The notes under the pieces were generated by a model that made no database searches, had not been told where the DNA came from, and was given only the letters and a program-made list of their open reading frames with translations. From Seiridium cupressi (taxonomy: Eukaryota > Ascomycota > Sordariomycetes > Amphisphaeriales > Sporocadaceae), in NCBI GenBank assembly GCA_036674765.1, contig JARVKI010000149.1, positions 1 through 64,000 on the forward strand: a stretch of 64,000 nt of DNA. Direction: 5' to 3'. Below are positions 12,901 through 24,840 of the stretch, one piece after another. Position 1 is the stretch's first letter; every line of letters starts with the position of its first letter. Both the position numbers and the translations under genes were made by a program.

Positions 12901-14508
12901 ATGGCCCAGACCATGGGCGCCCTAACAGGGCCAGGTAACGACACGCCATTCCTTCGGAGCTTATTACCTGCTAAATCAACCCATAGCCAAGTTGGCTGCT
13001 GTTACAGAGCTTATGGATAAGCTGAGTAGAGATCTTGAGACCATTAGTCTTCTCCCTCACCGTATGTATGCCGTTACATCGCACTGCTTTGCACTCACCT
13101 GAGTAACACATGCTACAGAGCGAGATGCCGCCCTAGAGGAGCTCAAGATATATGGACGAGATCCGAGGAATGCAAATCCCATTTTCACCAAACGAGTATG
13201 TGCCACATCTGCATCTCTTTAGCATCTCATATAGTGACCAAATATAGGGAATTGAAACCCTGGCCAGACACGCGTTCAACAGCCCATCAAGCACGACATC
13301 GAGGAATGCCCTGAGATGTCTATGCAATGCGTTGCTACTCCAGGCAGAGACTCGGCAGATATTTGTTGACTTGAGGTACGAATCGAAAGCCTGCCAGAAG
13401 TTGAAGAATGACAATCGGGACGACGAATTCCTCGTGTCAAGAATAATCTTTCTGACGACATACGCCAACACTGACCTTCATGATTTGGTTGATAAGCACC
13501 ATATCGCCGATAGCATTGTCAAAAATTTAGAACGACATGCGAAGCATGCGGCGACTGGGGCCCCGTCAGTGGACCCCATGGAAGGCATGGCCCTGATCGA
13601 AACCTTGAAACTGCTTTTCAACGTAACGCATTACTGCAAGGACCGGACTTCTGAATTCACCCCTGCTGTTCCTCACATTGTCACGCTTCTTTGTCTTGGA
13701 TCATATACCACCAGCAAACCGCTCGATGCGCCGGTGGTAACACTGGTCAACGCCTTATTGAACCTTGACCTCGGAGCTAAGGAGCTGCAATCATCACTAT
13801 ACCCCCAAACGGAACCTACGCAGTTGTCAAACCGTCTAGTCGACCTACTAAAGTTGTCAGCCAAAGTGTACGACAACGAGGAGTTCGAGAACATAGTCAC
13901 TGCTCTGGTAGGTGTCATTCGCGGTGTCCACGAGTATGCGCCAGAGGATGTCCGAACATCAATAAGGGCTTCGCTCCTGCCTACGGAGGATGATCGCACA
14001 GAAGTGCTCGGCCGAAGCCCTACAATAGCGTCTTGGCTTCTTCGGAACTCCTCAAACCCAGTAACGCCGCAATTACGTGAGACCATCTCGAATCTTCTGT
14101 TTGATATGTCCGACAAAGACGCTTCCAAGTTCGTCGACAATGTCGGATACGGGTTTGCAGCCGGGTTTCTCTTCAACAAGGGTTTGCCAGTACCACAAAA
14201 TGCCCAAGAGGCATTTGCTAACGCTGGAGTTGAGTCACGTCCCGTGAACCCTATCACGGGCCAATTCTTGGATTCGGAGAGGCAAGCGGATGTCCCCGAA
14301 ATGACCGAGGAAGAGAAAGAGAGGGAAGCGGAGCGACTATTTGTCCTCTTTGAGAGGTGGGTTCTCTTCAAAAAGGTCGTGGCATGGCTAACACTGCTTC
14401 AGACTTCGGGCCAACGGGATAATATCTGCAGAAAACCCGGTTCGGGTAGCCCAGCAGTCAGGGCGTTTCGAAGAATTGCCCGATGATTACGAAGATGACC
14501 TCGACTAG
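12901..14508 (+). CDS. ric8: RIC8/synembryn G-alpha guanine nucleotide exchange factor
   Basis: Five exons, 12901-12934, 12987-13061, 13119-13195, 13248-14356 and 14403-14508, give 466 residues. All four introns are short (46-57 nt) with good donors. The protein starts MAQTMGALTG, then AKLAAVTELMDKL, and contains ALEELKIYGRDP, LRCLCNALLL and RSPTIASWLLRNSSNP. Near the C-terminus it reads NPITGQFLDSE, then FERLRANGIISAENPV and GRFEELPDDYEDDLD. This armadillo-repeat fold and acidic tail are those of RIC8, a cytosolic GEF and chaperone for heterotrimeric G-alpha subunits in growth and conidiation signalling. The last intron matters: reading through it destroys the conserved C-terminus. An alternative in-frame ATG lies at 12775. 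Confidence 0.93.
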
Positions 14509-15821
14509 TAGGTTTAAATGTTTAGAGCAGGGACAGTTGATTCACTCCTCTCCATCAGTCCTTGGGTTCCTGCGCATATGGACCAAGATCCTTGGATAAG
14601 TGTGGCCAAAACCTACGCAAAGGCGTCCCATAAACCGCGTGGACATGCTTCTATACGATGTCATAAGGAAGGGCATGCATCTCCGAGTTTGTTGAAGGAG
14701 CCCAAGCGTTCGGAGTCCAAATTACATTAGACTTTTGGATTCCACAAGACATCATTGCACATTGGGAGTTTGCCAGAATATAGTCTCAATATATACTATA
14801 AAGCCTGTTCATAGTGTGGATGGTCTTTTAGAGAGCAGCTAGGTATAATCTGACATTCTAAACATGGGTTTAGACTTCCAATTTGCAAAACGCGTATATT
14901 ATCCAGGGAAAAGGATTTTTGTTTCATCAGATCACATTTTCACGTTTGTTGTATGGTAGATTGGATGGAAGCGATAGAAGCTGAGTAATATATAATTTTT
15001 GTACGATGTTTAAAATACAAGAAAAGTGCGGTTCACAAGGAGAAGAGGGACAGCATTGGTTTTAGGGAAGAGCGTCGCTTTTTATTTACTAAAATAGGAA
15101 AACAATCCTGATGTATGTTAATATCTGGATATCTGTTTGCACTGCCTTTAATTAGGATGATGAATGTAGGCGTATAAAATAATATGTGCGAACCTATAAA
15201 GAAGTCGTATGTCTCAATCCTGCTTAAGATCATCTGAAAGTACTTGCAAGGACATGTCGTAACTTCTGCGTTCATGAATGCCATGTGCCTTCCAGCGGTC
15301 ATATCAACGCCACCCAAGGAATAAATTGCTTTACCTTGCCCAGTGAGAAGTCTGATCCAGTAATTTCAAATATTCCTCTCGATCCACCCGATCCACCCGA
15401 GGAGTAATTCGTTACTCTCTGCCGATTGCGGTCTCGTATTGGCTCACAGTCAGGGCTGTTGCTGGTGCCGATTGTCTTCTGGAGTAACCGTGGCAAATCA
15501 TTCACGCGCCTTCCCTCCTCAGAATATTCGTTCCAGGCACCCGATGGCTGGTGTTCTTTTACAACTTTTCCATCAAAAATTGCTTGGACACCGCGCCGAG
15601 ACCTTGTATTTCAGCCTTTCACCCAGCTCAACAACTCGACTGCAGTGTGGAACACCTTGTGACTTTCTCTTAGTCACCCCTCCCGGCAACTACACCTGCT
15701 GCCCAATAAATTCAGCATCTGCATAACCACAGGATCCTCGTCCGAACTAAATTCACTGGTAAATATTCACCTTCTCACATGGACCCCCGTCTGATATTCG
15801 GATCTTGTCTTATCTTTACTG
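14509..15821. other. AT-rich intergenic region
   Basis: About 1.3 kb lie between RIC8 and the chromodomain gene. The part from about 14700 to 15300 is distinctly AT-rich compared with flanking coding DNA. No gene, tRNA or transposon ORF was recognised. A short upstream ORF of the next gene begins near its end (15779). Confidence 0.5.
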
Positions 15822-15919
15822 ATGGGCAATTCAGCATCTTTACAAAACCAAAACCACACATCTCACCAAGACAATCAAGCCCAGGCCCGCTCCATCATGC
15901 CTTACTCTACATCAGATGA
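15779..15919 (+). promoter_or_regulatory. Upstream ORF overlapping the chromodomain start
   Basis: An ATG at 15779 opens a 46-codon ORF ending TGA at 15917-15919, in a different frame from the main protein. It overlaps both candidate start codons (15822 and 15897). If it lies within the mRNA leader it should reduce translation of the main ORF. Transcript start is unknown. Confidence 0.4.
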
Positions 15920-17135
15920 GAGTGATGTTCAAGATGAGGACGTTGTTCTTCGAATTGAGTCCGAGTAAGTTGATTTGTGACGCAATTGCATAGTCTATTT
16001 GACCTTAACTCACAGCTTATTTAGCATTATTGGCGTGGCCGAGAACAATGGAGACATCGGCAGTAGTCAGCCTGACAGTGAAGCTTCTCATCAGTCTGAG
16101 ATGGAGCTTAAGCCAAAGCCAGCTTTTAAAAGACGAGGCAAACAGTCCAAGAACAGCACTCGTTAGTCTCAACATCCTGTCAAGATTTATACTGCGACAA
16201 AAAAAAAAATATAGCTGACATCATATATCGCAGCTACTAAGCTCGGTCGGGCTGTAAAAAAGAAGTCACCTCTGACATCCGCACTTGCTGTTGTCCGGAT
16301 GACCCAATCGGAGGATGAGTCAGACGTCGAGTCGAACGACAGCGAGGTTGACCACGGTGCTGGAAATGACTTCGTCGAATCATTTCCTAACATCTCCGAA
16401 CTCCAGCCAAAAGCCTCGAAAGCCTTGACAGTGGTTCCCAAGAAGCGAGGCCGTCCTGCTAAAGCCCAGGCAGCAGAGCAGGCCGCGGAGGCTAATGCCA
16501 GTCCCAAGAAGAAAAAGAAGAAGAAGCGCACTCGTATGTCTAACAAGGTCATCGTAAATGACAACGACGATGCAGAGAAGCAAAAGGTTCAGCCACTTGG
16601 CAGAACGCAAAGCAAGGTCGCCCTAAACCCTGCTCCTCAGGGCTCGAATGCTCTTCAGTCCTCGGATGCTGATACAGAGGCCGCAACCCCTGGACGCCCC
16701 AGCCGTGCTGCAGCCAAGTCTGCAAAGACAAGCATCACTGCGCAAACCGCAAGTAATCCTATCCGCAACTTAAGATCCCACAATGCTCACATAGACCAGA
16801 AGACGAAGCAGCTTTACCGGGATAATGTTGCGTCACCTACTGCTTCGAAAGGCAAAAAGGGCATAGCCAAGCCCGTTGGAAGAGGCCGCCCCAGAAAGCA
16901 GTCTAAGCAGTCTCACTTCGAGGTTGAGGAGTTGGTCGGTTCGAAGATGGGCGAAGACGGTACCGTACGTTATTGTGTGAAGTGGCTTGGCTATAGCGAT
17001 TCTGAGAATACATGGGAGCCTATGGAGAACCTCCGAGGCTGCATGGATTTGGTTTTCGAATTTGACCAGAAGCAGCAAGCAAAGTCCAAGAACAAGACCA
17101 AGACCAAGGCCAAGTTCAAGTCCAAGAAGAACTGA
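15822..17135 (+). CDS. AT-hook and chromodomain protein
   Basis: Three exons, 15822-15964, about 16025-16161 and 16234-17135, give about 393 residues, or 368 from the in-frame ATG at 15897. The acceptor of intron 1 is either 16015 or 16024; both keep the frame and differ by three residues. The N-terminal part is acidic, Ser-rich and charged. Two AT-hook cores follow, PKKRGRPAK and GRGRPRK. The chromodomain is close to the C-terminus: HFEVEELVGSK, VRYCVKWLGYSDSENTWEP, ending FEFDQ. It keeps the F/W/W aromatic cage positions expected for methyl-lysine reading. A lysine-rich tail ends the protein and no chromoshadow domain is seen. A nuclear heterochromatin role is inferred. A 46-codon uORF overlaps both candidate starts. 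Confidence 0.85.
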
Positions 17136-17746
17136 TTTACCAGGCTGGAAATGGTTATGGAAGACTTGGCCTTCCATATTCTTCTTTCATAGCCTCTTGT
17201 TCAGACGATGCTGGGAGATTCCTTGGCAGTCTGGTACGACTGTTGCATACCTATATGGCTTTTTTGCCTTGTCCGTTGTTGAATGAATGGGCGGCAACAT
17301 TGGGGTGCACACAACAACAACTGTGCAAATGGCATACATCTACAGAAATTTGCAGAGGTCGCAAACGACCACCATGCAAGCACCTCGATAATGCTCAATG
17401 AATAAATTTGCAGACGTATGGTCTGGTTGATCCCAAAGGTGATGATGGACTCCTCTAGCGCTTGAATGTAGTCCTAAGAGCGAAGTTGCCTGGTCAAAGC
17501 GTCAGCCGCTTGGCGCAAACCCCTGAATTCAGTGGAAATCACCAGCTGCCTATCCCTGTCACATCTCATAAATTGGATTTGTGTAGCCTAGCGCAAAGTT
17601 TACGTCAGCTTCATGCTGTGCAGAGCGTAGAAATCTTGCGATCAAACCCCGTCTCAAGCCCGATCTCACGTCGCTGTGTTCCTGGCTACTGCAGGCGTTT
17701 TCTCTATTTTCTTGTTTAAACAAGTTTTCTGCATACTACCTTGAAA
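17136..17746. other. Intergenic region
   Basis: About 610 bp lie between two same-strand genes. They hold the 3' flank of the chromodomain gene and the promoter of the PQ-loop gene, with a pyrimidine-rich leader near 17690-17740. No feature beyond this was seen. Confidence 0.5.
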
Positions 17747-18807
17747 ATGGACGCCCTCAAGTCGGCCATCGCACCGCTCAAGCCCATTACCAATTCGCTG
17801 CCACAACCAATCCACGACCTCGGTACCTCCATCATTGGCTCGACCTGCTACAAGACGTTGATCCTCGACCTCGACCCGACCAACAATGAATGCGTCAAGC
17901 TCGCCATCTCAAAGGGCCTTGGCATCGGTATTATCGCAGCTTCCTCCATCGTCAAGGTGCCACAGATCATCAAACTGGTACAATCGCGCTCAGCCTCGGG
18001 CATCTCGTTCCTTTCATACCTCCTCGAGACGTCCTCCTACCTCATCAGCCTGGCCTACAACGTCCGCAACGGTTTCCCCTTCTCGACATTTGGCGAGACA
18101 GCCTTGATCATGGGACAGAATGTAATCATCACCATCCTAGTGCTAAACTACAGTGGGAAACAGAGCACTGCGGCGCTATTTGTCGCTGCGCTTGCTGCTG
18201 CCGCTTTCAGTCTGTTTGCGGAGAACATTGTCGATAAAAAGGCTTTGGGATTGCTACAGGCTGGTGCCGGTGTCCTCGGTGTTGGCAGCAAGATCCCTCA
18301 GATCTTGGCTATCTGGCAACAAGGGGGCACAGGGCAGTTGAGTGCTTTCACGGTAAGCTCCCTTGATCGAATCTCGTGCAATGGCCGGTGGCACAACCTT
18401 GGACATCTCCAAGTCGCAACCCGCTGCTTGGCGTTTGATAAGACCGTGTTATGAACAACCGGATGCATCACCATGAATGAGTTGGTGTTCTTACGCATTG
18501 GTCCAGCCGAGAAGTAGAATAAAACACCCGACTAACTTGAACCATGCAGGTCTTCAACTACCTCGCCGGCTCGCTCTCTCGAATCTTCACAACATTACAA
18601 GAGGTAGATGACAAACTAATTCTGTACGGTTTCATTGCCGGCTTCGCCCTCAACTTGGTCCTGGCTCTGCAGATGGTCTACTACTGGAACGCGCCTTCGG
18701 CAAAGGCTCGAGGCAAGATGAGGGAGACTCCTGTGGCCGCTTCCCCAAGCTCCAGTACGTCTACTGCGACACCGAAGAAAGGCCCAACAACCCGCCGCCG
18801 GGGTTGA
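17747..18807 (+). CDS. Mannose-P-dolichol utilization defect 1 (MPDU1)-type PQ-loop membrane protein
   Basis: Two exons, 17747-18352 and 18550-18807, give 287 residues. The 197-nt intron (GTAAGC donor, ATGCAG acceptor) is the longest in the window. Two PQ-loop repeats are visible, KVPQIIKLVQSRSASGISFLS and KIPQILAIW with QLSAFTVFNYLAGSLSRIFT, each followed by hydrophobic helices; about seven membrane segments are expected. A preceding short helix region carries LDPTNNECVKLAISKGLGIGI, typical of MPDU1/Lec35. The basic C-terminal tail (PKKGPTTRRRG) is cytosolic-like. MPDU1 is needed for use of dolichol-phosphate-mannose and -glucose in N-glycan, GPI and O-mannose synthesis in the ER. Confidence 0.9.
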
Positions 18808-20476
18808 TGTGTTGTCCATTTGCTATTGCGCGATTAGACAGGAGCGAATTGCCCACCATGTACAGAGTGGATTTCCCGATGCTACGACATTGTGGGTCAA
18901 TATATCATTACCTTTTCGGCCTGGCTATGCAATCTGATGCCCAGAGCTAACAGGCTCTAAAAATTGTGTAAAGCCATATGGGGAAGTCCGGGACGAAATT
19001 CGCAGTTGACGCTCGTCAAGACGAGCTAGAGCCATGGACAAATGCCTTGATCCAGTAAAAGTACGCGTGAAACTACATGATATATACACGACCCCAGCCG
19101 CAAAAAGTTTAGTTGTACGTATTGGTGTTGAAATAAGCTTGCCCCAAAGTCACATATGGTTAGCTCCATCATTGCACAAGTGTTTGCTCAGGCTGAAGCC
19201 GGGCAAAACTTTCCTTTTCACGGATCAGCGGCCAGCCCTGCAATACTGTTGTGACGGAAAGATACCCTAAGGAGATACCTTACGTGAGATAAAACAGAGG
19301 GAGCACTGCGACCTCCGATCAGTAGTGCTAATAGGATTCGAACCTAACGTAATACTTATCCTTTCCGTTACAAGCAGGCACCGTAACCATCTACGTGTCT
19401 TTTCAGTCACTTATCCCTTCGAGGTGACCAGATAGTGAGGTAGCGTCCTGCAAATTTGCTTTTGTAACCGACTTGACAAATCAGTCCTCGCCTACCATCT
19501 AGAGCGAACTCACCGATGACCGACTACCCGTTACTCTGTGTCAATATGGAACCCTAAAATTGCGACATCAGTAAGCTACATCGCGTCATCCAGGAAAACT
19601 GGGGTTGGGAGCGTCCACCCGTCATCGAAGCAGGGCTTCCCCAGATTCTGCCGTATGTCAGATCCATAGCAGGAATTCTGCATACGTAGGTACAGTATCT
19701 CCTCGAATGGCCAGATCATTGTCAATGCTGGCGTCTGTCCCGAGCGACGGGTTTGTCAGCCAAGCATCCTGTTCGACCAGGCACCGCCAGCTTCGACTCT
19801 ATCAGGTAGGATGTCTGCAGCACCCTTGATGAAGAGGCTCAAGGGTCCTCTTGCTCTACTCGGCTTCCCGATCCGAAGTCTGGGTTGCGTCGCACCGTCG
19901 TACCCTTGAAGATCATCTCCGTTCCGCCACGCCAGTGCTTGTCTATGCTTGCCTATGCAGGGGAAAGCACGAGACCTGGCCCTGATTGGGTCTCTCGGCC
20001 TTCTAGATTGGTTCTAATCCCAAGGGTCCGATATCGCCCTAGACGTTTTGAGTTAAGTTTGACGGGAGTCCATCTTATCAACTCTGGCAGCTTCGTACTA
20101 TTAAACAGGCGGTGTCCATAGAATGGCTAACGTGATATTTCGCCATTTTTCGCCATTTCTCTCCTCACTCGCGACAGGCAGACTGATCCTCAACCGATGC
20201 TCCCTTTCGTTCCGGAGACAGCTGCGAATCACGGTCCACTCCGACGTTCCGTCGTCACAGGCATTGGTTCTTGTAAGCTTCAAAAGTCGTCCATTTGTCC
20301 ACGTGTAATCTGTGTTTTCCCATGGTAGACTTGATTACGCGCCTTCCTCGTCACTGCTCGCCGTTTTGTTTTATCAAGCCCAAAAGCCTTGAGTTCCTCT
20401 CAACCCTTTTGGCCTCGCCAGCATCCTCATACTCTGCCACTTACTGCCCCTCACATCATCATACCTACTACCTACC
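18808..20476. other. Gene-poor intergenic region
   Basis: About 1.7 kb lie between the MPDU1-like gene and choline sulfatase. Short ORFs here lack homology, hydrophobic pattern or splice support. A tRNA-like T-arm is present on the minus strand near 19333 (listed separately). The last 300 bp are the sulfatase promoter. Confidence 0.5.
19326..19412 (-). other. tRNA-like fragment with perfect T-arm/box B
   Basis: On the minus strand GGTTCGAATCC matches the pol III box B / T-loop consensus exactly. Upstream lies a GTTAC...GTAAC hairpin and a CTTGTAA anticodon-loop-like string. The acceptor stem pairs only in part (AGTG with CACT) and the anticodon stem is poor. It is not a convincing functional tRNA; a decayed tRNA or tRNA-derived element is possible. 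Confidence 0.25.
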
Positions 20477-22238
20477 ATGGCTCCCGATCTAAACTCGATG
20501 CCTTCATCTCCCCACATTCCCGTCAACAGCACCCGCCAACAGGCCGGGGCGCCGGCGCTGCTGCCATCAGTAGATCCCGACCAGCCCAATGTGCTCTTCA
20601 TCATGGCAGATCAATTGGCTGCCCCGCTGTTGAAGATGTACAATCCCGACTCACAGATCAAGACCCCCAACCTTGACGCACTGGCAGCCAAGTCTGTCCA
20701 ATTCGACTCTGCATACTGCCCTTCGCCCCTCTGTGCCCCCTCGCGCATGAGTCTGATAACAGGACTTTTGCCCATGAAGATCGGCGCGTATGACAACGCT
20801 TCCCAGATCTCAAGTGAGTGGCCGACCTATGCGCATTACCTGAGAAGGAAGGGATACCACACGGCCCTGGCTGGAAAGATGCACTTTGTGGGCGACCAGC
20901 TCCACGGTTACGAAACCCGCCTCACAGCTGACGTCTACCCGGGCGACTTTGGCTGGGCGGTGAACTGGGACGAGAGCGAGAGGCGGTTGGAATGGTATCA
21001 CAATGCTAGCTCCATCCTTCAGGCGGGCACCTGTGTGCGGAGCAACCAGCTCGACTACGACGAGGAGGTCATGTACAAGTCAACACAGTTCCTGTACGAC
21101 CAAGTGCGTGAAGGCCCAGGCAAGCGGCCATTTTGCCTGACGGTGTCGCTCACCCATCCCCATGACCCTTACACCATTGAGGAGAAATATTGGGATATGT
21201 ATGAGGGCGTTGACATTGACCTGCCTAAGGTCTCGATCCCGAGAGAAGAGCAGGATGCACACAGCAAGCGACTATTGAAGGTTTGCGATCTGTGGGATGA
21301 GAACTTCACCGACGACCAGGTCAAGCGGGCCCGGCGCGCTTACTACGGCGCTGTCAGTTACGTCGATGACTGTATTGGCCGCCTTCTGCAGACCTTGAAG
21401 CAATGCCGTCTAGACAAGAACACGATTGTCGTGTTTAGCAGCGACCACGGCGACATGCTGGGAGAGCGAGGACTTTGGTACAAGATGAACTACTTCGAGA
21501 ACTCGGCCCGAGTACCGCTACTGATCTCGAATCCTACGCGATTTGAGCCTCACCGAGTTAAACAGAACGTCTCTACTCTTGATATTCCGGCAACGTTGTG
21601 TGACCTGGTGGGCACAAAGCCATTCCAGGGTCTGGAAATAGATGGTCAATCGCTTTTGCCACATCTGGAGGGTCGCGAAGGTCACGATACCGTGATCGCT
21701 GAATATACCGGCGAAGGCACAATCAGCCCCCTCATGATGATTCGACGTGGACCGTGGAAGTACATTACCTGTCCCACGGACGAGCCCCAGCTCTTCAACT
21801 TGGAGCAGGACCCGCTCGAGCTTGTCAATCTAGCCAAGCTGGCTGACAAGGAGGAGAACCTCACTCCCGAAGAGGAGGAGGCAAAACTGAAGTTTGCCAA
21901 ATTCGAGTCGGAAGCCAAAGCACGGTGGGATTTCGAAGCCATTACAGAGAAAGTCCTCCTCTCGCAGAGGAGGCGCAGATACGTCTGGGATGCGCTGAAG
22001 ATCGGCCGGTTTGATAGCTGGGACTTTGATCCAGCGAAGCATGAGAATGGTACAGCCAAGTGAGTTCACCGCAGACTGTGCCAACGCAAGCTCTTATACT
22101 AACAATCACAGGTACATTCGATCCTTCCTTCCACTGGACGATCTTGAGCGCAAGGCCCGCTACCCCGTTGTTGACAAGTACGGCCGCGAAACCGGTGGCG
22201 AAATTGTGGTTGACCAAGCGGGTTCGCACAACCAATAA
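20477..22238 (+). CDS. Choline sulfatase
   Basis: Two exons, 20477-22059 and 22112-22238, with a 52-nt intron, give 569 residues. The sulfatase signature CAPSR (Cys86 to Arg90) supplies the cysteine converted to formylglycine. Other active-site elements are NVLFIMADQ near residue 38, GKMHFVGD, THPHDPY, and FSSDHGDMLGERGLWYK, which carries metal-binding Asp/His. The C-terminal part (SQRRRRYVWDALKIGRFDSWDF, then YIRSFLP) matches the choline-sulfatase-specific C-terminal domain and separates it from arylsulfatases. It hydrolyses choline-O-sulfate, a fungal sulfur store and osmolyte, to choline and sulfate. There is no signal peptide, so it is probably cytosolic. Sulfur-responsive control is likely by family, but I found no clear CYS3 site. 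Confidence 0.93.
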
Positions 22239-22804
22239 CAAGAGATACTGTATCATGCATTTGACGGCGTTGGCATTGCAGGCGAGCTTTGTTCATTATA
22301 AAATTACTTGACTCCTGGTGGATTTTCTGATTCTTGACCATCGTTTCTGGAAGCGAGAAAGTACCTGGCTTATTAGTTGAGATACCTACCTACGCACCAT
22401 TGATACTCAAGTAGTCTCTTGAATTTAAAATTATGACTAAACTGCGAGCGCTGTCACGTCGTTGGAACGTCGCTACGACTGCATGACCCATGCACACTAA
22501 CCATGCTCGAGCTGTAGGACCCTGACGAGACCCTGACAATTAATTCCCTGACCCCGCATCTGGGCTGCGAAAGCTGCCAATCACACATGAATACGTGCAC
22601 GGTAGGCGTGACTCCAGCCCTTTCATCCCTGCCACCGACGCCTAGGCTGTTTCCTCTGGGGAGCTCCAGCTTGGAGTCGCAATCTACCTAACTAAACAAC
22701 TCTCATTCCAGTGTCTGGGCATTTGCGCAAGCACTTCGACTTCTCCAGAGTCGTCCTCAATACGGCCTGCAACCTCGGGCCACCGGCGAAAAGCCTACCT
22801 TAAC
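22239..22804. other. Intergenic region
   Basis: About 565 bp lie between choline sulfatase and Med8. They are non-coding on both strands and presumably contain the 3' flank of one and the promoter of the other. Confidence 0.5.
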
Positions 22805-23700
22805 ATGGCGTCACTTAATATAACGCAAGAAGAGCTCAAGGCCGTCGAGCAGACGCGCCAACGCCTATTCCAGCTCTCCAACAGCATTGGCAGTCTGAAG
22901 ACGGACGTCTTTAACAGTCACCCGTTGCCTAGCCTGTATGCGCCCGCCGTTTCTTACTGGCAAATGCCGTGGGGAGGAAACCTACTGACATTGAAAATCA
23001 CAGCGAGTCTCTACAGGCCTCGGCCGACATCCTTCAGCAGAACATGCGCTCCCTCCTCTCCGTCATGTCCAACAATGACGAGCTCTTCAGCCGTCTCGTT
23101 ATACACCCCTCGACCAATTATCCCGGCCGCACCCAGGAGAACATACTATTCCAGTTGTTGCGCAAGAAGCCCGAGCCCGACGTTGCTGCATCGCTGGATG
23201 AAGGGCGCAAGGCGTACGCCGAACTGGATGAGACGTTGAAGGGCGATTTAAAGCTCGGCAGCGGAGGTGGTGGGAGTGATGACGAAGATGAGGAACTGTC
23301 GCCCATGAACCATAGGTGGATGCAATTGGATGCTTGGATCGGCAAGAGGGCCCAGAGGTTCATCGAGGATGAGTTCCCCGAGGACTTTACGGCGGAAGAG
23401 CTCGATCTGGGCATTGAGCAAGTCAGGACAGGCTTGAGGAGGAAATTCGAGGAGTACGAGGATGAAGATGATGAGGACGAGGATGACGAGGACAGTGGAG
23501 GTGCCAAGGTTGTCGCAACAGCAAAACCAGGGGATGATGAGGACGATTTGGTAATGCTCGATCGACCTCCGCCGCCTCCTCCTGCAGTGCCATCGCTGCA
23601 GTCTCAGGCAATCCAGTCGGGCATCACAAATGAGCATGTTGACGGTTTGAAGCTGGAAAACATGCTCAAGATCGCCACCCTCGGCCAATTTCCTCGGTGA
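22805..23700 (+). CDS. med8: Mediator complex subunit 8
   Basis: Two exons, 22805-22935 and 23004-23700, with a 68-nt intron (GTATGC donor, TCACAG acceptor), give 275 residues. The N-terminal coiled region (EELKAVEQTRQRLFQLSNSI, then SLQASADILQQNMRSLLSVM) and the following VIHPSTNYPGRTQENIL block match fungal Med8. RWMQLDAWIGKRAQRFI and the FPEDFTAEEL helix follow. Near residue 200 lies a highly acidic Asp/Glu run, then a proline run (PPPPPP), and a conserved KLENMLKIATLG near the end. Med8 is a head-module subunit of Mediator, linking activators to RNA polymerase II in the nucleus. The splice junction restores the helix that would otherwise be broken. Confidence 0.88.
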
Positions 23701-24840
23701 GCCAAAGAAGGGCTCGAGGGCATACCCACACAACACCACGACGTAACGTGCCGCCTGTCTACTTTGTCTTCGGCCGCTGCTCTGTCGCGGGAAGCAGCTC
23801 TCGTCTACGGCGGGGCCGCGATTGTAAGACATACCTATTACTGCCTAGGCGATGGACACCCGGGCGAGAAGCATGCAGTCTCGAGAAGCAACCCAACCAA
23901 AGAACGCAATGGTTTCGGGCTGATAATCAAGATGACATATGCTCCAGTGCTTCGCACGAGCTGAACGCTGGTCCAGTCGTCTTAGATGAAAAAGGTAGGG
24001 TAGCACTGCGGGCTACACTAGTATGCACATACGCCCTACAGTGATTGCCCAAATCTACCCTTCGAACTAGACAAGGAGTTCAAGATACTGGTCATTTTGC
24101 TGCATTAAGATCCTTTAGATCACTCATCGCGCATTCGCCGCCGCAACTTTGAGACTCCCGCAGATATTGAATCATTAATCCAGGCTGCGGACGGTTTTTG
24201 ACAGAGCCTGCAGTCCAGCATGGACAGTTCGATCATCGGCTGTACGTGTTTCAATCAATGCAATATTCTATCAGACCATGATGACAACTAGTTAATGTAT
24301 CAAACAAAACTCAGCCGCGTCAAACTTTCCGCAACTCTAGTCGCCATATTTATAGAACTTGGTGTCTACACTCGAAGAGTCAAGCATAAAGAACTTTACG
24401 CTAGCATCGCTGGCGGCACGGCGTGGATAGAGTTGACATCGTGGTGCAGTAAGCTGACGTAATATGCTTGACTTGGGAAGAACCAAGAAATCCATCAGCG
24501 AGAATGAGCATGATAGTCCAAGTAGGATTGGTGGCATTATCTGTAGGCGGCCGACTTGCGAGGAACCCAGATAGTTGGTCGGTCGATTCCTTCTGGTGGG
24601 ACAGATAAACTAGGTGTCGGTCACCGAGCTCAGCTACAGACTTATATCCAACCTTGTGGCGCCATCTCGCTACAAGCTACCCAGCTCTACAATGTCTTTT
24701 TCCTCTCTCTTTCTATTTGAGAGGTGCATTCTGGAAAAGTCCAACAAATCAGTTGCTCATTCCGATCTACATCCTTGGTCGAGAAGACAAGAAACTGATT
24801 CGTAGTGGTGATATAGGTACCGCCAATCTCTTGTGCCAAT
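23701..24840. other. Intergenic region
   Basis: About 1.1 kb lie between Med8 and the 2EXR gene. Only short ORFs without recognisable content are present. I see no RNA gene or repeat. Confidence 0.5.

Noticed and set aside
14357..14486. Unspliced C-terminus of RIC8
   Set aside because: Removing the 46-nt intron gives the conserved LRANGIISAENPV and acidic tail, whereas the read-through peptide is nonsense.
23118..23507. Minus-strand Ser-rich ORF opposite med8
   Set aside because: The polySer tract is the reverse complement of the Asp/Glu run in Med8.
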